Origin: Dipteris shenzhenensis | Taxonomy: Eukaryota; Polypodiophyta; Polypodiopsida; Gleicheniales | Strand: one strand, 5' to 3' | Length of the DNA stretch: 64,000 nt | Assembly (NCBI GenBank): GCA_047967505.1 | Contig: CM106539.1 | In this document: positions 1 through 11,432 of the stretch, one piece after another | How positions within the stretch are numbered: position 1 is the stretch's first letter | Layout of the letters: the number at the start of each line of letters is the position of its first letter | Made by a program: the position numbers and the translations under genes | Notes under the pieces: model-generated | What the model saw: only the letters and a program-made list of their open reading frames with translations | Told to the model about the DNA's origin: nothing | Database searches by the model: none

Positions 1-860
1 TGATAGTCTATTTTCATGATAGTTTTTACCCCCTTTCAGTAAACTATCCATATCTCTTCAACCGGTTATCTGTTTTTAATGAAACTCATATCAGTGCGAA
101 GCTCTCTTCAAGGCGCATGTTATATGCATTTAGATCTTGAATAAAATACTATTGTAAAAAGTTATGTATTTACCCCCTTGGAAGCTAAGAGGTGCATGAA
201 GTTTCATTACCCCCAACTTCATGTTACATCTTTTGGAGAGATGCCAGGTACATTTGGTATTGGATTGATCCCACCTTACTAAATGGTCTCAGGTGTACTT
301 GATTGCATGTTATGCCTAGTATAGGCATGTGTTTCTGATGTGATAAAGAAGATGCTTGGAAGAACTCCGTTAGAAGAGATTGTAACCCGTTTAAGAGAAC
401 TTGAAGATTGTGAAGGTGATGCTCAAGCTATTCGCACGGTCATCATGATCATGTCCTTTATGTTTGCGCTCTTGAATATGTTGGTGAATTGACAATGTCG
501 ACAGCAGGCACAATGATATATTGGGGATTGTTTCATGCACTGGTAGCTTGGTTTGAAGAAGAGTTGAGTCTTTGGGTAGTTTTTGACGATAACAGTGGAG
601 TGGTGACTCTCAATGCTTTCAACTTCTTTTCATATACAAATGATGAAGAGTACAATATCTTGAAGCTATTATGTGCACTTCCAATTGTGAGAAGGGTGAT
701 TCTTGAATGCATGTATACACAATGTTTTCATGGTGCTAGTTGGTCATTTATTTTTAAATATTTTTTTGAGGATCACATCGTGGAGGGTTTTCAACAAGTG
801 GTTATGCATAATAAAATGGTCTTGGTATACTAAGGCTCTATGGGATCTTATTTGGGATAT
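1..860 (+). other. Unassigned stretch with one modest open frame
   Basis: No recognised gene. The frame 420-833 on the plus strand stays open for about 138 codons; its first ATG is at 489. It contains VLYVCALEYVGEL just before the first Met and reads like ordinary protein (Trp, Tyr, Glu and Leu mixed, no simple repeat), but I cannot match it to a family. It lies immediately upstream of a gypsy gag remnant in the same direction, so it may be the element's leader or an older inserted fragment. No LTR end, primer binding site or TATA element could be placed here. Confidence 0.3.
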
Positions 861-899
861 TAGTTGGATCTTGGTGTTTCCTTTTTGTGTTTCATCATG

Positions 900-1875
900 G
901 TGAAGATTCCAATGTTTCAAGGGACCCAAGGGGAAGGCCCGAAGTCTTATCTTTGGGACTTTGTTCGAGGATGCCAGCTTTCTGGATGGTCCATGAAAGA
1001 TCGGGCAGAGATTTTGCTTCATTTTCTTGAAGGTGTAGCCTTGAGTTGCATGAGGCCTTGCCGGACTCTACCAAGGAGGACTGGGACCAAGTGGTGGCAG
1101 CAATGAAGCAGACATTTGGGGTAGTGGAGTTGCCAAATGCTTTGATGTTGCAATTGGACCGGTTCTATTAAGGAGAGGGTGAGATGGTCTCTGCGTTGGA
1201 AATCCGATATGAAACTTTATGGACAAAGTATGAAAGGGAGCTTTGCAAATTGTGGCATCTACATCATCGGCCCCTCAAAGTCTCTCAGGGATGGAGCACT
1301 TAAAGATGAGCAAATTTGTTATGGCTTTGGAGCCTCATCTTCGCTTGAAAGTAATGAGTAAAGATCCAACAACATACATGGAGGCACTTCGCATTGCGAC
1401 CAAGAAAGAAGCTTCTCTAAAGATCGAATCCTCTTTTGTGTCTTCAATAGCTTCAACTCCTAAGGAGGAGGTAATGGGCACTCCTCAGGTACCAAAGTCC
1501 TCTAAGTTAGATCATAATATCTCCCAATTGATGGCAGAGTTTGCTGATTTGAAATTGCATTTGATTAATGCACAACAACCTAGAGCACCAAAGAGTGAGA
1601 ATAGGCCTCGAGATAAGAGTGGGGTCACTTGCTATGAATGTAATGAAAAGAGTCACTATCGCCCCGCGTGTCCTAGATTGAAAAAGAAAGAAGAAAAACA
1701 AGTATCCTTGCTAGAAGCTTCTTCAGGGGATGAGGAAAGAGAAGTAATGATGGCTAAACGGGGGTGTGGTAAAGCAAAAGAAGAAGAAGAAAGCAAGGAA
1801 GAAGTAGATGAGGAACATCGGGAAGAGGAACGATGTATTAAGAAAAAGAGGGCATCTAGAAGGAGAATTAGCTAG
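900..1875 (+). pseudogene. Gypsy-1 Gag with CCHC zinc knuckle
   Basis: Capsid-like Gag of a Ty3/gypsy element. The ATG at 900 opens MVKIPMFQGTQGEGP, a typical start of plant gypsy Gag ('...F.G....W'). The frame shifts around 1060, where the protein continues in another frame (LPDSTKEDWDQVVAAM), and again around 1150-1260. The last segment, 1243-1875, carries the nucleocapsid knuckle CYECNEKSHYRPAC (CX2CX4HX4C) at 1630-1671, followed by a Lys/Glu-rich tail. Gag would package element RNA in the cytoplasm. At least two frameshifts make this copy non-functional. Confidence 0.8.
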
Positions 1876-1914
1876 TCAGACTTTCCTTTAGGACAAGGCA
1901 TTGGAAGCTATGGC

Positions 1915-2397
1915 TTGTTGTCCGACCTTAAAGAAAAGGAAGCTCCTATCACCTTTAGTCAATTACTTGCTTTGTCTCCAAAACTACAGAAAGAATGGGG
2001 AAAGCTAGCAAGCATAAGAGTGTCAAAGAAGAAAAAGAAGCAAAGTGCCATTCCTGTTGTTAAAAAGATAGATATAGATGTTGGTGATGATGTACCTATG
2101 GTTGATGTGATCATTGATGGTCAAGTGATTTCTAATGTTTACATTGATGGAGGTGCATCGATTAATGTCACGAGTGAGACGAGCATGATAGATGCTTATA
2201 TAAATTACTCTAGTACTATCTCTTCTTATCACATCAAATTGGCTGACAATACTAGGGTAAAGACCTTGGGAGTTGTGAAGAATCTAGAAGTGGATGTTTA
2301 TGGAATTTCTGTGCCGACTACTTTTCAGATGATCCTTACCAAGCCAGATGCACATGCCTATCCATTGATTTGGGAAGGCCTTGTCTATGCAAGGTGA
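1915..2397 (+). pseudogene. Gypsy-1 aspartic protease region
   Basis: The segment contains the retropepsin active-site region VYIDGGASINVTS around 2136-2175. The usual D-[ST]-G-A triad reads DGGA here, as in many plant gypsy proteases where 'DSGAS..N' is the consensus. The preceding residues VPMVDVIIDGQVISN fit the flap-side strand of the fold. The frame is open for 160 codons and ends in a stop before an acidic Ser/Glu-rich linker (2456-2674) that leads into reverse transcriptase. The protease would cleave the Gag-Pol polyprotein. Confidence 0.75.
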
Positions 2398-2853
2398 AGG
2401 TTGTTCAAAAGGTGGATATACTGGAGAATTGATTTTGTAGGGAAATGATAAGAAGGTGCGCTACAACATCAGAAGCCACAAAAAGGAAGTTGTCAAAGAG
2501 GAGTCTTCAACATCAGAGAGTTCGAGCTCTGACTTAGCCGATGAAGAAGAAGAGACAGGGTGTAGCTCCGAGGAGTCTAGCTCAGAGGGTGAGGTGGAAG
2601 GAGTGGCCTTTGGTCTTTGTCTTAGTGTTGATCTAGATGAGTCAAGAGGGAACAAGTGCAAGAAGATCTTGTAGAGACACTTCATGTGGAGGATGTGAAG
2701 CACACTAAATGACTCCAATGTAATGAAGAGCTTCTTGGTGATTCTCTATCAAGTAGTGAGAGAGGTAGTGAGAAGCTCTAGTACTTGGATATGTTAGATG
2801 ATTTTCCATGTCTCTTTGTAATAAGCTATTCACAGGTTTGACCAGTCTCTCTT

Positions 2854-4170
2854 ATGGAGCACAAGATTGAGTTGAAGCCAGATAGCAAGCCAGTTGTGCA
2901 ACGCTTAAGGCGATTAGGAGTGATCCAAGCTAAGGCACTAAAGAAAGAGGTAACACAACTACTTGAGGCAGGATTCATCTTTCCTATTGAGGATTTAGGA
3001 TGGGTATCTCTTGTAGTTGTCACACCAAAGAAAGGAAATAAGTAGCAGGTTTGTGTGGACTTTCATCCTTTGAATGCATGCACTAAGAGGGATCATTTTC
3101 CTTTGCTATTCCAAGATGAAATACTAGACCAAGTAGTAGGGCATGAGATGCATTCTGTATGTGATGGGTATTCTAGGTACTTTCAAATTCGTATTCGGGA
3201 GGAAGATCAAAAGAAACCATCATTTGTCACACTTTGGGGAGTTTTTGCTTACAGAGTGATGCCTTTTGGGTTGACCAATGCACCAGCTACATTTCAAAGG
3301 TTCATGAGTCAAGTGCTCGAGCCTTAATTGGAAAAGTTCATAAGGGTGTTTTTGGATGATTTTTGCATTTATTCTTGATGCATGGATCACATGGAGAAGA
3401 TAAAGATGGCCTTAGCTAGGATTGATGAAGCAAAAGGGTGTCTAAATACTAGCAAGTTTCATTTGGCTCAAATAAAAGTAATCTTGTTGGGGTATATTGT
3501 GTCTAAAGAAGGCCTGCAAATGGATCTTGACAAGGTTCAAGCAATCATGGCATTGCCAAGTCCTAAGAGTGTCACTGGTGTTCACAGAATTCTAGGAAAA
3601 AGCAAGTATTATCAATGCTTTTGTGATAATTTCACAGAGATAGTGCATCCCATGAACTTGTTGACAAGAAAAGGAGTTTCTTTCCAATGGGATGTGGAGC
3701 AACAGGAGTCTTTTCAGCAACTTAAGGAGGCCATGAGTAAGGGCCCAATATTAAAGTCCCTTGATTGGTCTCAAGACCTTTATGTAAATCCAAGTGTATC
3801 TTTGCATTCAATTGGTGCTGTATTGCTACAAAAAGGAGAGGCAGGTAGAATGCAACCCACCTATTATGCCAGCTGACAGCTTACAGAGATGAAAACAAGG
3901 TATGAAGAAATGGAGCGGCAAGTTCTCTCTTTAGTGTTTTCAGTCAGAAAGTTTCGCTCCTATTTATTACCTCAGCCATTTTTCTTCCTTACCTCTCAGT
4001 CTATATTAGTATATCTAGTTCGCAAGCCTAATCTTGGGGGGAGATTTGCAAAATGGTTGTCAGAGCTTCAAGAGTTCTCTTTCTCTTTTGTCACTGAAAA
4101 TACCACTAGGTCCACTATGGCAGATTTGCTCACAGGACGGCAGGATCTAAGAGAAGAAAAGAAAAATTGA
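2854..4170 (+). pseudogene. Gypsy-1 reverse transcriptase and RNase H
   Basis: The RT begins with MEHKIELKPDSKPVVQRLRR, continues through FHPLNACTKRDHFPL and MPFGLTNAPATFQRFM, and reaches the catalytic block VFLDDFCIYS (YVDD equivalent, aspartates kept) at about 3346-3375. The RT connection (GYIVSKEGLQMDLDKVQAI) and RNase H (MKTRYEEMERQVLSLVF... ADLLTGRQ) follow. In-frame stops lie near 3043, 3325, 3376 and 3873. The integrase expected next is missing: the sequence changes to hAT at about 4165-4170. Confidence 0.88.
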
Positions 4171-4985
4171 AATAAATTTCACCCGGTTTCAAAAGCTCTA
4201 ACGAGTCTTTGTAGGCTGATGATTCCTGAATATACCTAGTAATCTTTCATGGTCTAGGAATTAGAATGCCACTTTTCGAGCCTCATCCATAGTGGATTTA
4301 AAGATTTGTGTCACAAGAGTTCTATACCATTCCTCTAGGACAAGGTCGAGGTAATGGAGTGAGCACGGCGAGTTGCAGACACATCTTTATTAATTTCCAA
4401 CCTTTCAATAATTCTTTGCATTATCGATAATAACTTGAATGAAATTATTGGGGCCCAGATCCTCAATTGCTCTACTTAGATGTTCAGTAATGTATTCCCT
4501 AGTCACATCAATAGATTGATGAAAGGGATCACCTTTGAGCGTTACAACCATGACATTGATTAAGGGCCTCTTGCAAACATCCTTTCACTCATCAATCATG
4601 ATGGTAGAAGCTATTTTTTCAATACTACCATAAACAACTTGCTGCATTTTGTCCTTCATCCTATTGTAACAAGCATCCAACATGTTATTACAAGATGGCA
4701 TCATAACTTGGCATTATGAATCTAGGACAATATCTTGCTACACAAGCCATGGCCTTTTTCCAATGCAAGCTTTGCACCATGCTAAAGGATAACCAATGTG
4801 ACAAATAACCTCAAATGTTTCCTCTTGTACCTTCTCGATGTGTTGTATTATGAAGGATGCTTCCAAGGACTATTGCTATACACCTACACGTGCATGTGAG
4901 TGGGACACATCACTACATTATCCCCTTTCCATATACATGTTTGAGCAATGTTTTGACTATGCCATGGACCTCATACCACTACTAT
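4165..4985 (-). pseudogene. hAT transposase remnant (BED end plus DUF659)
   Basis: Reading the minus strand from about 4985 downwards gives a degenerate BED-finger end (LLKHVYGKGIM, then CSDVSHSHARV in a shifted frame). A DUF659 core follows: ASTIMIDE-stop-KDVCKRPLINVM, then PFHQSIDVTREYITEHLS, then DLGPNNFIQVIIDNAKNY. The metal-binding Asp regions (IDE, IDNA) are recognisable. The tail reads SPCSLHYLDLVLEEW and, after a frameshift, ELLKPGEIYFN next to 4165. Stops include TGA where the family has Trp (after IDE). The C-terminal dimerisation region is absent. No terminal inverted repeats were found. Too fragmented to appear as a long ORF, but the order of conserved blocks is clear. Confidence 0.8.
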
Positions 4986-5099
4986 GCATTGTTACATTTT
5001 GTGAGCAACCTTCTGATTGCTTCTTGTAGATTCTTTTCCCCATCAATCACATAAGCCCGTATGTCACCATCCATGTCCTTTTTGGCTACTCTTGCCATG

Positions 5100-5589
5100 T
5101 GTCCCATCAAAAGATGCTCAAGACTCTTAAAATATTGAGAAAGTCAAGAGTCTCCCCACATAGAGCCCATAGGGACCCTCTCTTTTCCATATGTCCACAT
5201 CCTCCTTATTCCACATGTAAATTCTACAAGGATTCCTCTTGACTCCACACTCCTCCACATGCCTTCCACATGCTTGGCATGTGGCCTCTCTTATATTATT
5301 GGAACACATGGACATGAGCCCACCTTTTTATATGACTCACTTTGCTATTTTCTAAAAACCCCATAATATCCCATACACAAATAACTCTCACCCCATACCA
5401 AGGTATTTATAATTCATACCTATGGTATTTACAACGATCCATTCCACTCATCCTCTCAATCCCATAAATATCTTAGAAAATACATATAAGTGAGAGCCGC
5501 TAGGCTATCACTTGATACTCAAACTCTTATCAAGCATAGAAGAAAACAATACCAATGCCAAATAAAAAATATCAATTTTTGGCGTCACA
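5100..5589 (-). repeat. Probable 3' LTR of gypsy-2 (one end only defined)
   Basis: On the minus strand a long polypurine tract (TTTGCTGGGGGGGAAAGA, 5607-5590) is followed directly by TGTGACGCC at 5589, a typical gypsy PPT/LTR junction. A TATA-like run, CATATAAAAAGG, lies around 5335-5324 on the same strand. The distal LTR end is not visible; 5100 is a guess. A small inverted repeat (GACTCTT...AAGAGTC) sits at about 5119-5150. Confidence 0.5.
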
Positions 5590-5649
5590 TCTTTCCCCCC
5601 CAGCAAATCCTCTCTAGTAACAGAGAGGGTCTGCTGGCCCTCAAGGTGG

Positions 5650-6320
5650 TCAATCATAGAAGAATTTAAGGTGATACTCATTGTTGTGTCCGGGTATCAC
5701 CATGCCATCAACATCCTCAAGCTGATAGGTTCCATTGGTGACATTCTTATACATCCTTATGGAGGCATGGCCAAAAGTAACCAACAATCTGTGCTTCTGT
5801 TGTAGAGTTAACCCTTGAGAAAACATGCCTTCTTTCACATATTGCTGAACATCTTGCAGTTTTGGCCATCCAGTGTCTACTGAAGAAACCACCCCTCGGT
5901 CTTATACTACAATGGCTTGAGTAGCCAACTCATCTACCCTTTGATTTTCTTTTCTGCTTATATGAACAAACTTGCAAAAATCAAACTGACTACATAGTGC
6001 CATAGCCTTTTGATTAAGCTCCTTTAAATGAGGACTTCTTGTCTTGTAATGCCCTTGCATTTGCTTTATAATAAGCTAAGAATTTCCTCTTACTTCCAAT
6101 TCTTTAACTTGACTTTGAAGACAACCCTCCAAACCAAGGATCAAAGCATTATACTCAGCTGCATTGTTAGTTGTGACACCTGGAAGCTCTTGACATCCTC
6201 TTGCCCATACGTCTTGACCTTCAGAATTCATCAAAACTATCCCCCCGGCTCCTTATTGGCATGAAGGACTAAAAGTCCCATCAAAATACAAGACAAAAGC
6301 TGCTGATGGTGTCTCCCTTT
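5650..6320 (-). pseudogene. Gypsy-2 RNase H joined to integrase C-terminal tail
   Basis: From 6300 downwards on the minus strand the frame reads FVLYFDGTFSPSC, TTNNAAEYNALILGLEG, then HISRKENQRVDELATQAI. These are the blocks of a plant-type RNase H (RVT_3), with the first Asp and the Glu visible. One TAG interrupts GNS-stop-LIIKQ, where Gln is expected. After another stop the same frame continues into 5892-5650, ending NGTYQLEDVDGMVIPG...YHLKFFYD, the usual last strand of a gypsy integrase C-terminal domain. The integrase zinc finger and catalytic core that should lie between are missing, so this is an internal deletion or an unusual domain order. The PPT and LTR begin 45-60 bases further on. 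Confidence 0.7.
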
Positions 6321-6329
6321 CATCATTAA

Positions 6330-7151
6330 TATCCTCCTTATATGGTACCTACATAATGATGGAGCATCTGTTCAAACTACAAGGGCTTGTAATCAAGATG
6401 TTATTCAATGTGGAGGCAAGAAAATGGACAGCAGAGCCACCCTTGAGTGGATCCCACATAGAACTCAATGAGTTGAAGATGCTTTATAATATTCTTGTGT
6501 TTTGGAAGAGGATATCAGATGTGGTGGAAGCAATGAAGCCTATCGGTTTACAATCCACAAGCTGGATGTGAAAGGGCCAAGCATGGGTAGTGCTTATATG
6601 GCTTGGTGGACTACCAAGAGGGATGTTTTGAAGGAAAATGCAAGGCCTCGTGAAGGTGTCTCTCATCACACATTGTTGCAAAAAACGGTGTGAAAACAAT
6701 GGAACCAATCCCACAACTCTCTTCACTATGCTCATCATATATTAGATCCGCAATGGTGGTAATATCACATAGAGATGGATATACTATTTATATAGTATTG
6801 GAATGATCTTCTTGGACATTTCTTGAGGATAGAAATAAATATGCCTTTGCTATCAAGGAGCTATCTACTTTTCAGAATAGAGAAGGGTTCTCTGCATATC
6901 CCAAAATTAACAAATTAGCAAAAGAGATGCTGGCATGGAGATGGTGGGAAGAGTGTGGAGCATCCACATCTCATCTACGACCCCTGGCCATTGAGCCCTA
7001 GCCATGAAAGTATTATCACAGCCTTCTCACAGCTCCTCTAGAGCGCAAAACTAGAGTAACTACAAGTTTGTGCATTCCGTCTCACAAGAAACTGCTTGAC
7101 ATAAGAGAGATCAGATAAAATTGTGTACCTTTATAAAAATGGTAGAGTGTT
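6330..7151. other. Unassigned stretch between gypsy-2 and copia A1
   Basis: Both strands carry only short frames. A plus-strand frame at 6502-6693 (MEEDIRCGGSNEAYRF...) reads like degraded protein but matches nothing I know. No repeats or terminal structures were recognised. Confidence 0.3.
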
Positions 7152-7156
7152 AGGTG

Positions 7157-7328
7157 TGAGAGTGATCTCAACGGAAGCAAGAACGGAAGAAGGAGAGAGA
7201 GAGAGACAGAGAGCCACACAAGTTTGGTGGGTGCAGAACCACCCTAATCTTCTTTTTCATTCATTTATATATGTGTTTGAGTATTGTACATAACCGGGGT
7301 TAAGGCACAGTGACCTTTAACCCCCACA
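7157..7328 (-). repeat. 3' LTR of copia A1
   Basis: 172 bp, starting TGAGAGTG and ending CCCCCACA on the plus strand. It differs from the other LTR only at 7165 (A here, C at 12870). A TATATAAATG box is read on the minus strand at about 7275-7262. On the minus strand it is preceded directly by the polypurine tract AAGTGGGAGGT (7339-7329). Confidence 0.97.
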
Positions 7329-7339
7329 ACCTCCCACTT
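7329..7339 (-). other. Polypurine tract of copia A1
   Basis: Minus-strand AAGTGGGAGGT immediately before the 3' LTR, the primer for plus-strand DNA synthesis. The same 11 bases, also directly against the LTR, are found in copia B at 47143-47153. Confidence 0.9.
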
Positions 7340-7381
7340 AAAGGACAATGTGCCTTTAAGAGAGAACAACCAGTGAGCATA

Positions 7382-9019
7382 CTATCCAATGCCCATCAAT
7401 ACACGACAATACTCAAACCGCTGATTAGGCAAACTCTTCGTCAGCATATCTGCAGGGTTATCATCTGTATGAACCTTGACAAGCTCTATGCGCTTGTCCT
7501 CAAGTACCTCCCTGATGAAATGGTACCTGACCTCAATGTGTTTGGTCTTTGCATGAAAGACCGGATTCCATGCTAGCTGAATAGCACTCATGGAATCACT
7601 ATGCAATGTCGGTACACCTGTATGAATCCCCAAATCTCCCACTAGCCGATCAAGCCATATAGCCTCCTTGCAACCCTCTGTGGCTGCAACATACTCAGCC
7701 TCTGTGGTAGACAAAGCAACGCACTTCTGTGCGCGAGACATCCACGACACTGCACCACCTGCAAAGGTGAACACATAACTAGAAGTGGATCTCCTACTAT
7801 CCACATGCCCTGCATAGTCTGAATCTGTGTACCCAAGTACACGCATGTCTCCTTTACCAAAGCAAATGCACATCTCCTTGGTACCCTTCATGTACCTCAT
7901 GATGCACTTAACTGCCTCCCAATGCCTCTTTCCTGGATTAGCCATATACCGGCTAACAACTCCCACTGCAAATGCAATGTCTGGTCTAGTAGCTATCATA
8001 GCATACATAAGACTCCCAACTGCTGATGCATAAGGAACCTTGGCCATCATGGCCCTTTCCTCATCTGATTTGGGACTATCTGTATGACTCAGTTTCACAT
8101 ATGGAGGCAATGGAGTACTCACTGCCTTCCCCCCCTCCATATTGAAACGTTGTAATACTTTTGTAACATACTCTTTTTGTGAAAGCCAAAGGAGTTTCCT
8201 ACTCCGATCATGCGTGATGCGCATACCAAGAATATGACCTGCAAGTCCCAAATCCTTCATATCAAAGGCCTCATGCAACTTGGCCTTTAATGCATCTAGC
8301 TCATAAGTATTCTTGCTAGCCAATAGCATATCATCCACATATAGTGCCAGGATTATCAGGCTATTATCCTTAGCCCTTTTAGTGTAGAGGCAGTGATCAA
8401 TTTCACTCCTTCTGAAACCCTGGGACCGAATGAAAGCATCAAACTTCTGATACCATTCTCTATGCGCTTGCTTAAGACCATAGAGACTCTTCTTTAGCTT
8501 GCAGACTAAATGCTCTTTGCCCTTTTCTTCAAAGCCTTCTGGCTGCACCATGTAAATTTCCTCATGCAAATCCCCATGCAAGAAAGCTGTCTTGACATCC
8601 ATCTGCATAAGCTCCATATCCTCTGATGCCACTAGTCCAAGCATGCATCTAAGTGTGGTCATCTTCACAACTGGAGAGAATATCTCATCAAAGTCCACAC
8701 CCTTCTCTTGCTTGAACCCTTTAGCAACCAAACGGGCCTTGTACCTAGGCACATCATCACCTGTGACCTTCATTTTGTAGACCCATTTACATGGCAATGC
8801 TTTCTTTCCATGTGGCAAAGAAACCAAGTCCCAAGCCTTATTCTTCATAAGTGAACTCATCTTTGATTGCATAGCATACTCCCACTTGCGTTGATCCTCA
8901 CGCATCATAGCCTCTCTATAGCAAGAAGGCTCCCCGCAATCAGTAAGCATCACATAGTCTACCCCTGGAACAAACCTATCAGGTGGTCTAGACACTCTAG
9001 ATGATCTTCTCAAGGGCAT
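7382..9019 (-). pseudogene. Copia A1 reverse transcriptase and RNase H
   Basis: A 545-codon open frame. RT blocks in order: WDLVSLPHGKKALPCKWVYK, VKTAFLHGDLHEEIYM, KKSLYGLKQAHREWYQ, and the catalytic LALYVDDMLLA (YVDD intact), then GSLMYAMIATRPDIAFAVGV. RNase H follows with GYTDSDYAGHVDSRRSTS, LSTTEAEYVAA and LHSDSMSAIQLA, so Asp, Glu and Asp are all kept, ending VLMGIG. Within itself this domain looks functional. It is in the same frame as the upstream integrase ORF and is separated from it only by a TAG at 9029-9031, so it could be reached by readthrough but has no normal start of its own. Confidence 0.93.
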
Positions 9020-9028
9020 TTCAGCTTG

Positions 9029-10300
9029 CTATCCCACTTGCATATCAGCCACATTTGGCTCATCATTTCCACCAATAGATGATCCATCATCTACCCTTGA
9101 TTGTATACCTGTGGGAGTACTTGGTGGTACCATTTCTTGCACATTTGGTGCATGGACAGCTTGCTGTCTATCAACATAGGCAGGTGGATTCACATCCTGG
9201 AAAGTGATTCTCCTCATTTCCACATCCCTCATGGGTGCCTTATGCATCTTCTTCTCATTGAAGACCACATCATGGCTGCGTATGATCTTCTTTGCTTCTG
9301 GATCCCAGAGACGATAGCCCATCTCTCCACTTTCACCATAACCTAGAAAGATGCATTTCCTAGACTTAGGATCTAGCTTCTTTCGAAGCTCTTTTGGCAC
9401 ATGTGCATATGCCTCACACCCAAATATACGCAAATGAGAGTAAGAGGGCTTCTTTCCACTCCATGCCTCTTCAGGAATACCACCATCCAAACTCTTGCTA
9501 GGTGATCTATTGATCACATGCACTGCAGTCTTCATTGCCTCAGCCCAAAAACCACCAGAAAGACTTGCATTGGAAAGCATGCATTGCAACCTTTCTTGAA
9601 TGGTACGGTTCATCTTTTTTGCAATTGGATTTTGCTCTGGAGTACGAGGGGATGTAAGCTCCCTCTTAATCCCACGAGTATCACAGAAATGCTGAAAGTC
9701 ATGAGAGAGATACTCTCCACCATTGTCAGTCCGTAGGCATTTAAGCGTTCTACCTGACTGATTCTCAACCAAGGCTAGCCATTTTTGAAATACCTGGAAC
9801 ACATCACTCTTCCGAGCTATAGCATAAGCCCACACTTTCCTAGTTGCATCATCAATGAATGTCACATAGTATTCAGCCCCGCCTAATGACCGTGTAGGCA
9901 TGGGACCACATACGTCTGAATGCACCAAATCAAGCATTTCAAACTCTTTCTTTCCCCTTCTTTTATGGGCTGATTTAGTCTGCTTCCCATAGAGACAATG
10001 CTCACAAAATTCAAAATCAGAGAAACTCAAATGCGGTACATAACCCAAACGGCATAAGAGTTTCATTCCATTCTGGCTCATGTGCCCCAACCTGCAATGC
10101 CACAAAGAAGTGCTTGGCTGCTCGGTTATTGCAACAACATGATCAAATACCCCTGATACATGTAAGGGATACAAAGTCCCACACTTGGCACCCCTGGCCA
10201 AAAGCATAGAGCCCTTTTGAATTTTCCAACTCTGAAAGCCAAAAGTGGTGTGAAAACCAGCATCATCTAGTTGACCCACTGAAATAAGACTCTTGGTCAA
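9029..10300 (-). pseudogene. Copia A1 GAG-pre-integrase and integrase
   Basis: The zinc-binding GAG-pre-integrase (LWHCRLGHMSQNGMK ... FCEHCLYGKQ, HHCC) comes first. The retroviral integrase core follows with Asp in LVHSDVCGPM and Asp in CLRTDNGGEY. The third catalytic residue, expected 35 residues later, reads QNPIAKKMN where the family has an AER motif, so Glu has become Lys. Integration activity should be lost. The frame ends at TAG 9029-9031 and continues in phase into the RT. The 5' boundary is a frameshift near 10300: about two dozen bases present in copy A2 (47600-47625, NVRHVPKL) are missing here. Confidence 0.92.
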
Positions 10301-10863
10301 CTTAATGCAGACCCATTTGCAAAAGAAAACTTTATGTCACCTGCTCCCACTATGTCACATGCATAGTCATTTCCAAGATGCACACAACCTATCTTTCCAC
10401 TATCATAAGTGGAGAACCATTCCCTATGGGGAGTAACATGGAATGAAGCACCAGAATCCAAAATCCAATCCTGGGAATATGCATCATCTGAAGTGGTAAG
10501 CAACTCTGCAGATAAACTAGACATGAAGAGAACATCATTGTCACTATCATGTGTGACTGCATTGATCTCCTCGATCTTCACTTTTCCTTTGTCCTCCCTT
10601 GGACTCTCTTCCTTTTGATTTGCACCCCAATTTGCATTCTTTTTCTTATCCTTTTGCTCTCTTTTCAGCTTGTAGCAATCCTTTTTCATATGGCCCTTCT
10701 TGCCACAATGGTAACACTCAATGTTCCGTGCCCTGGATTTGCTACGAGACTTCCCTCTTTCTTGGGACTTCCCCCTGAACTGTGATCTGCCCCTTTGCAC
10801 ATTTAAGGCTGCATCCTGCTTGTTGCCATCCATAGACTTCCGTCTGATCTCCTCGGCCAACAA
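10297..10863 (-). pseudogene. Copia A1 zinc knuckle and protease
   Basis: Contains the nucleocapsid knuckle CYHCGKKGHMKKDC (CX2CX4HX4C), a Lys/Glu-rich linker, and the protease active site WILDSGASFHVTPH with the D-S-G triad intact. It is out of frame with Gag upstream because of a 14-bp tandem duplication (CCTCGGCCAACAAG at 10851-10864 and again at 10865-10878), and out of frame with integrase downstream because of a small deletion. Confidence 0.9.
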
Positions 10864-10864
10864 G

Positions 10865-11432
10865 CCTCGGCCAACAAGCTACCCACAACATCATCAAATT
10901 TTAGTACTCCACCAGGTGCAGAGTTACTGACAGCTGTACAGAAGGTATCCCATGAGGATGGCAATGAACATAAGAGAAATATTGCCTTAGTCTCCGCATC
11001 AAAATTCATTTTCTGAGCCTGAAGCTGGCTGAAAATAATATTGAATTCATTCAAGTGAGAAGCAATGGAGACCCCTTCCTTCATCTGTAGCTCAAACAAC
11101 CTCTTCATGAGGTAAACTTTATTAGAGGCAGTTTCCTTCTCATAAGTGGCACACAGTTTCTTCCACAAATCTTCTGTAGTCTGCTCATTTACTACTGTGA
11201 AATAAACTGACTCTGCAAGATGAAGTCTAATAGTATACTTTGCTAATGCATCCAACTCGTTCCAATCATCCTCAGACATATTTGCAGGCTTAGCTTCAAT
11301 CCCTGCCAAGGGTTTAATCTGCTTCTTTTGAATAAGCACATCCCTTATCTGTTCTTTCCACAAAGAAAAGTTTGTCCCATCAAACTTTTTAATGCTGAAA
11401 AACTCCTTTTCAGACATGGAAGAGGATGCCAT
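10865..11432 (-). pseudogene. Copia A1 Gag capsid
   Basis: The likely start is ATG at 11432 (MASSSMSEKEFFSIKKFDG); an in-frame ATG 24 bases upstream exists, but copies A2 (41900) and B (43605) also start with MAS. Copia Gag (UBN2/Retrotran_gag) blocks are clear: FDGTNFSLWKEQIRDVLI near the N-terminus, then LWKKLCATYEKETASNKV and MKRLFELQMKEGVSIASHL, then LLCSLPSSWDTF. The frame is lost at the 14-bp duplication, where LLAEEI becomes LLAEACWPRR. Gag forms the cytoplasmic virus-like particle. Confidence 0.92.

Larger units (their letters stand above)
900..4170 (+). mobile_element. Ty3/gypsy LTR retrotransposon remnant 1 (Gag to RNase H)
   Basis: Domains follow the gypsy order Gag, zinc knuckle, protease, reverse transcriptase, RNase H on the plus strand. 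Integrase and both LTRs are absent. The 3' side stops within a few bases of a minus-strand hAT remnant that begins near 4165. The reading frame is interrupted many times, so this is a decayed fragment rather than an active copy. Confidence 0.9.
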
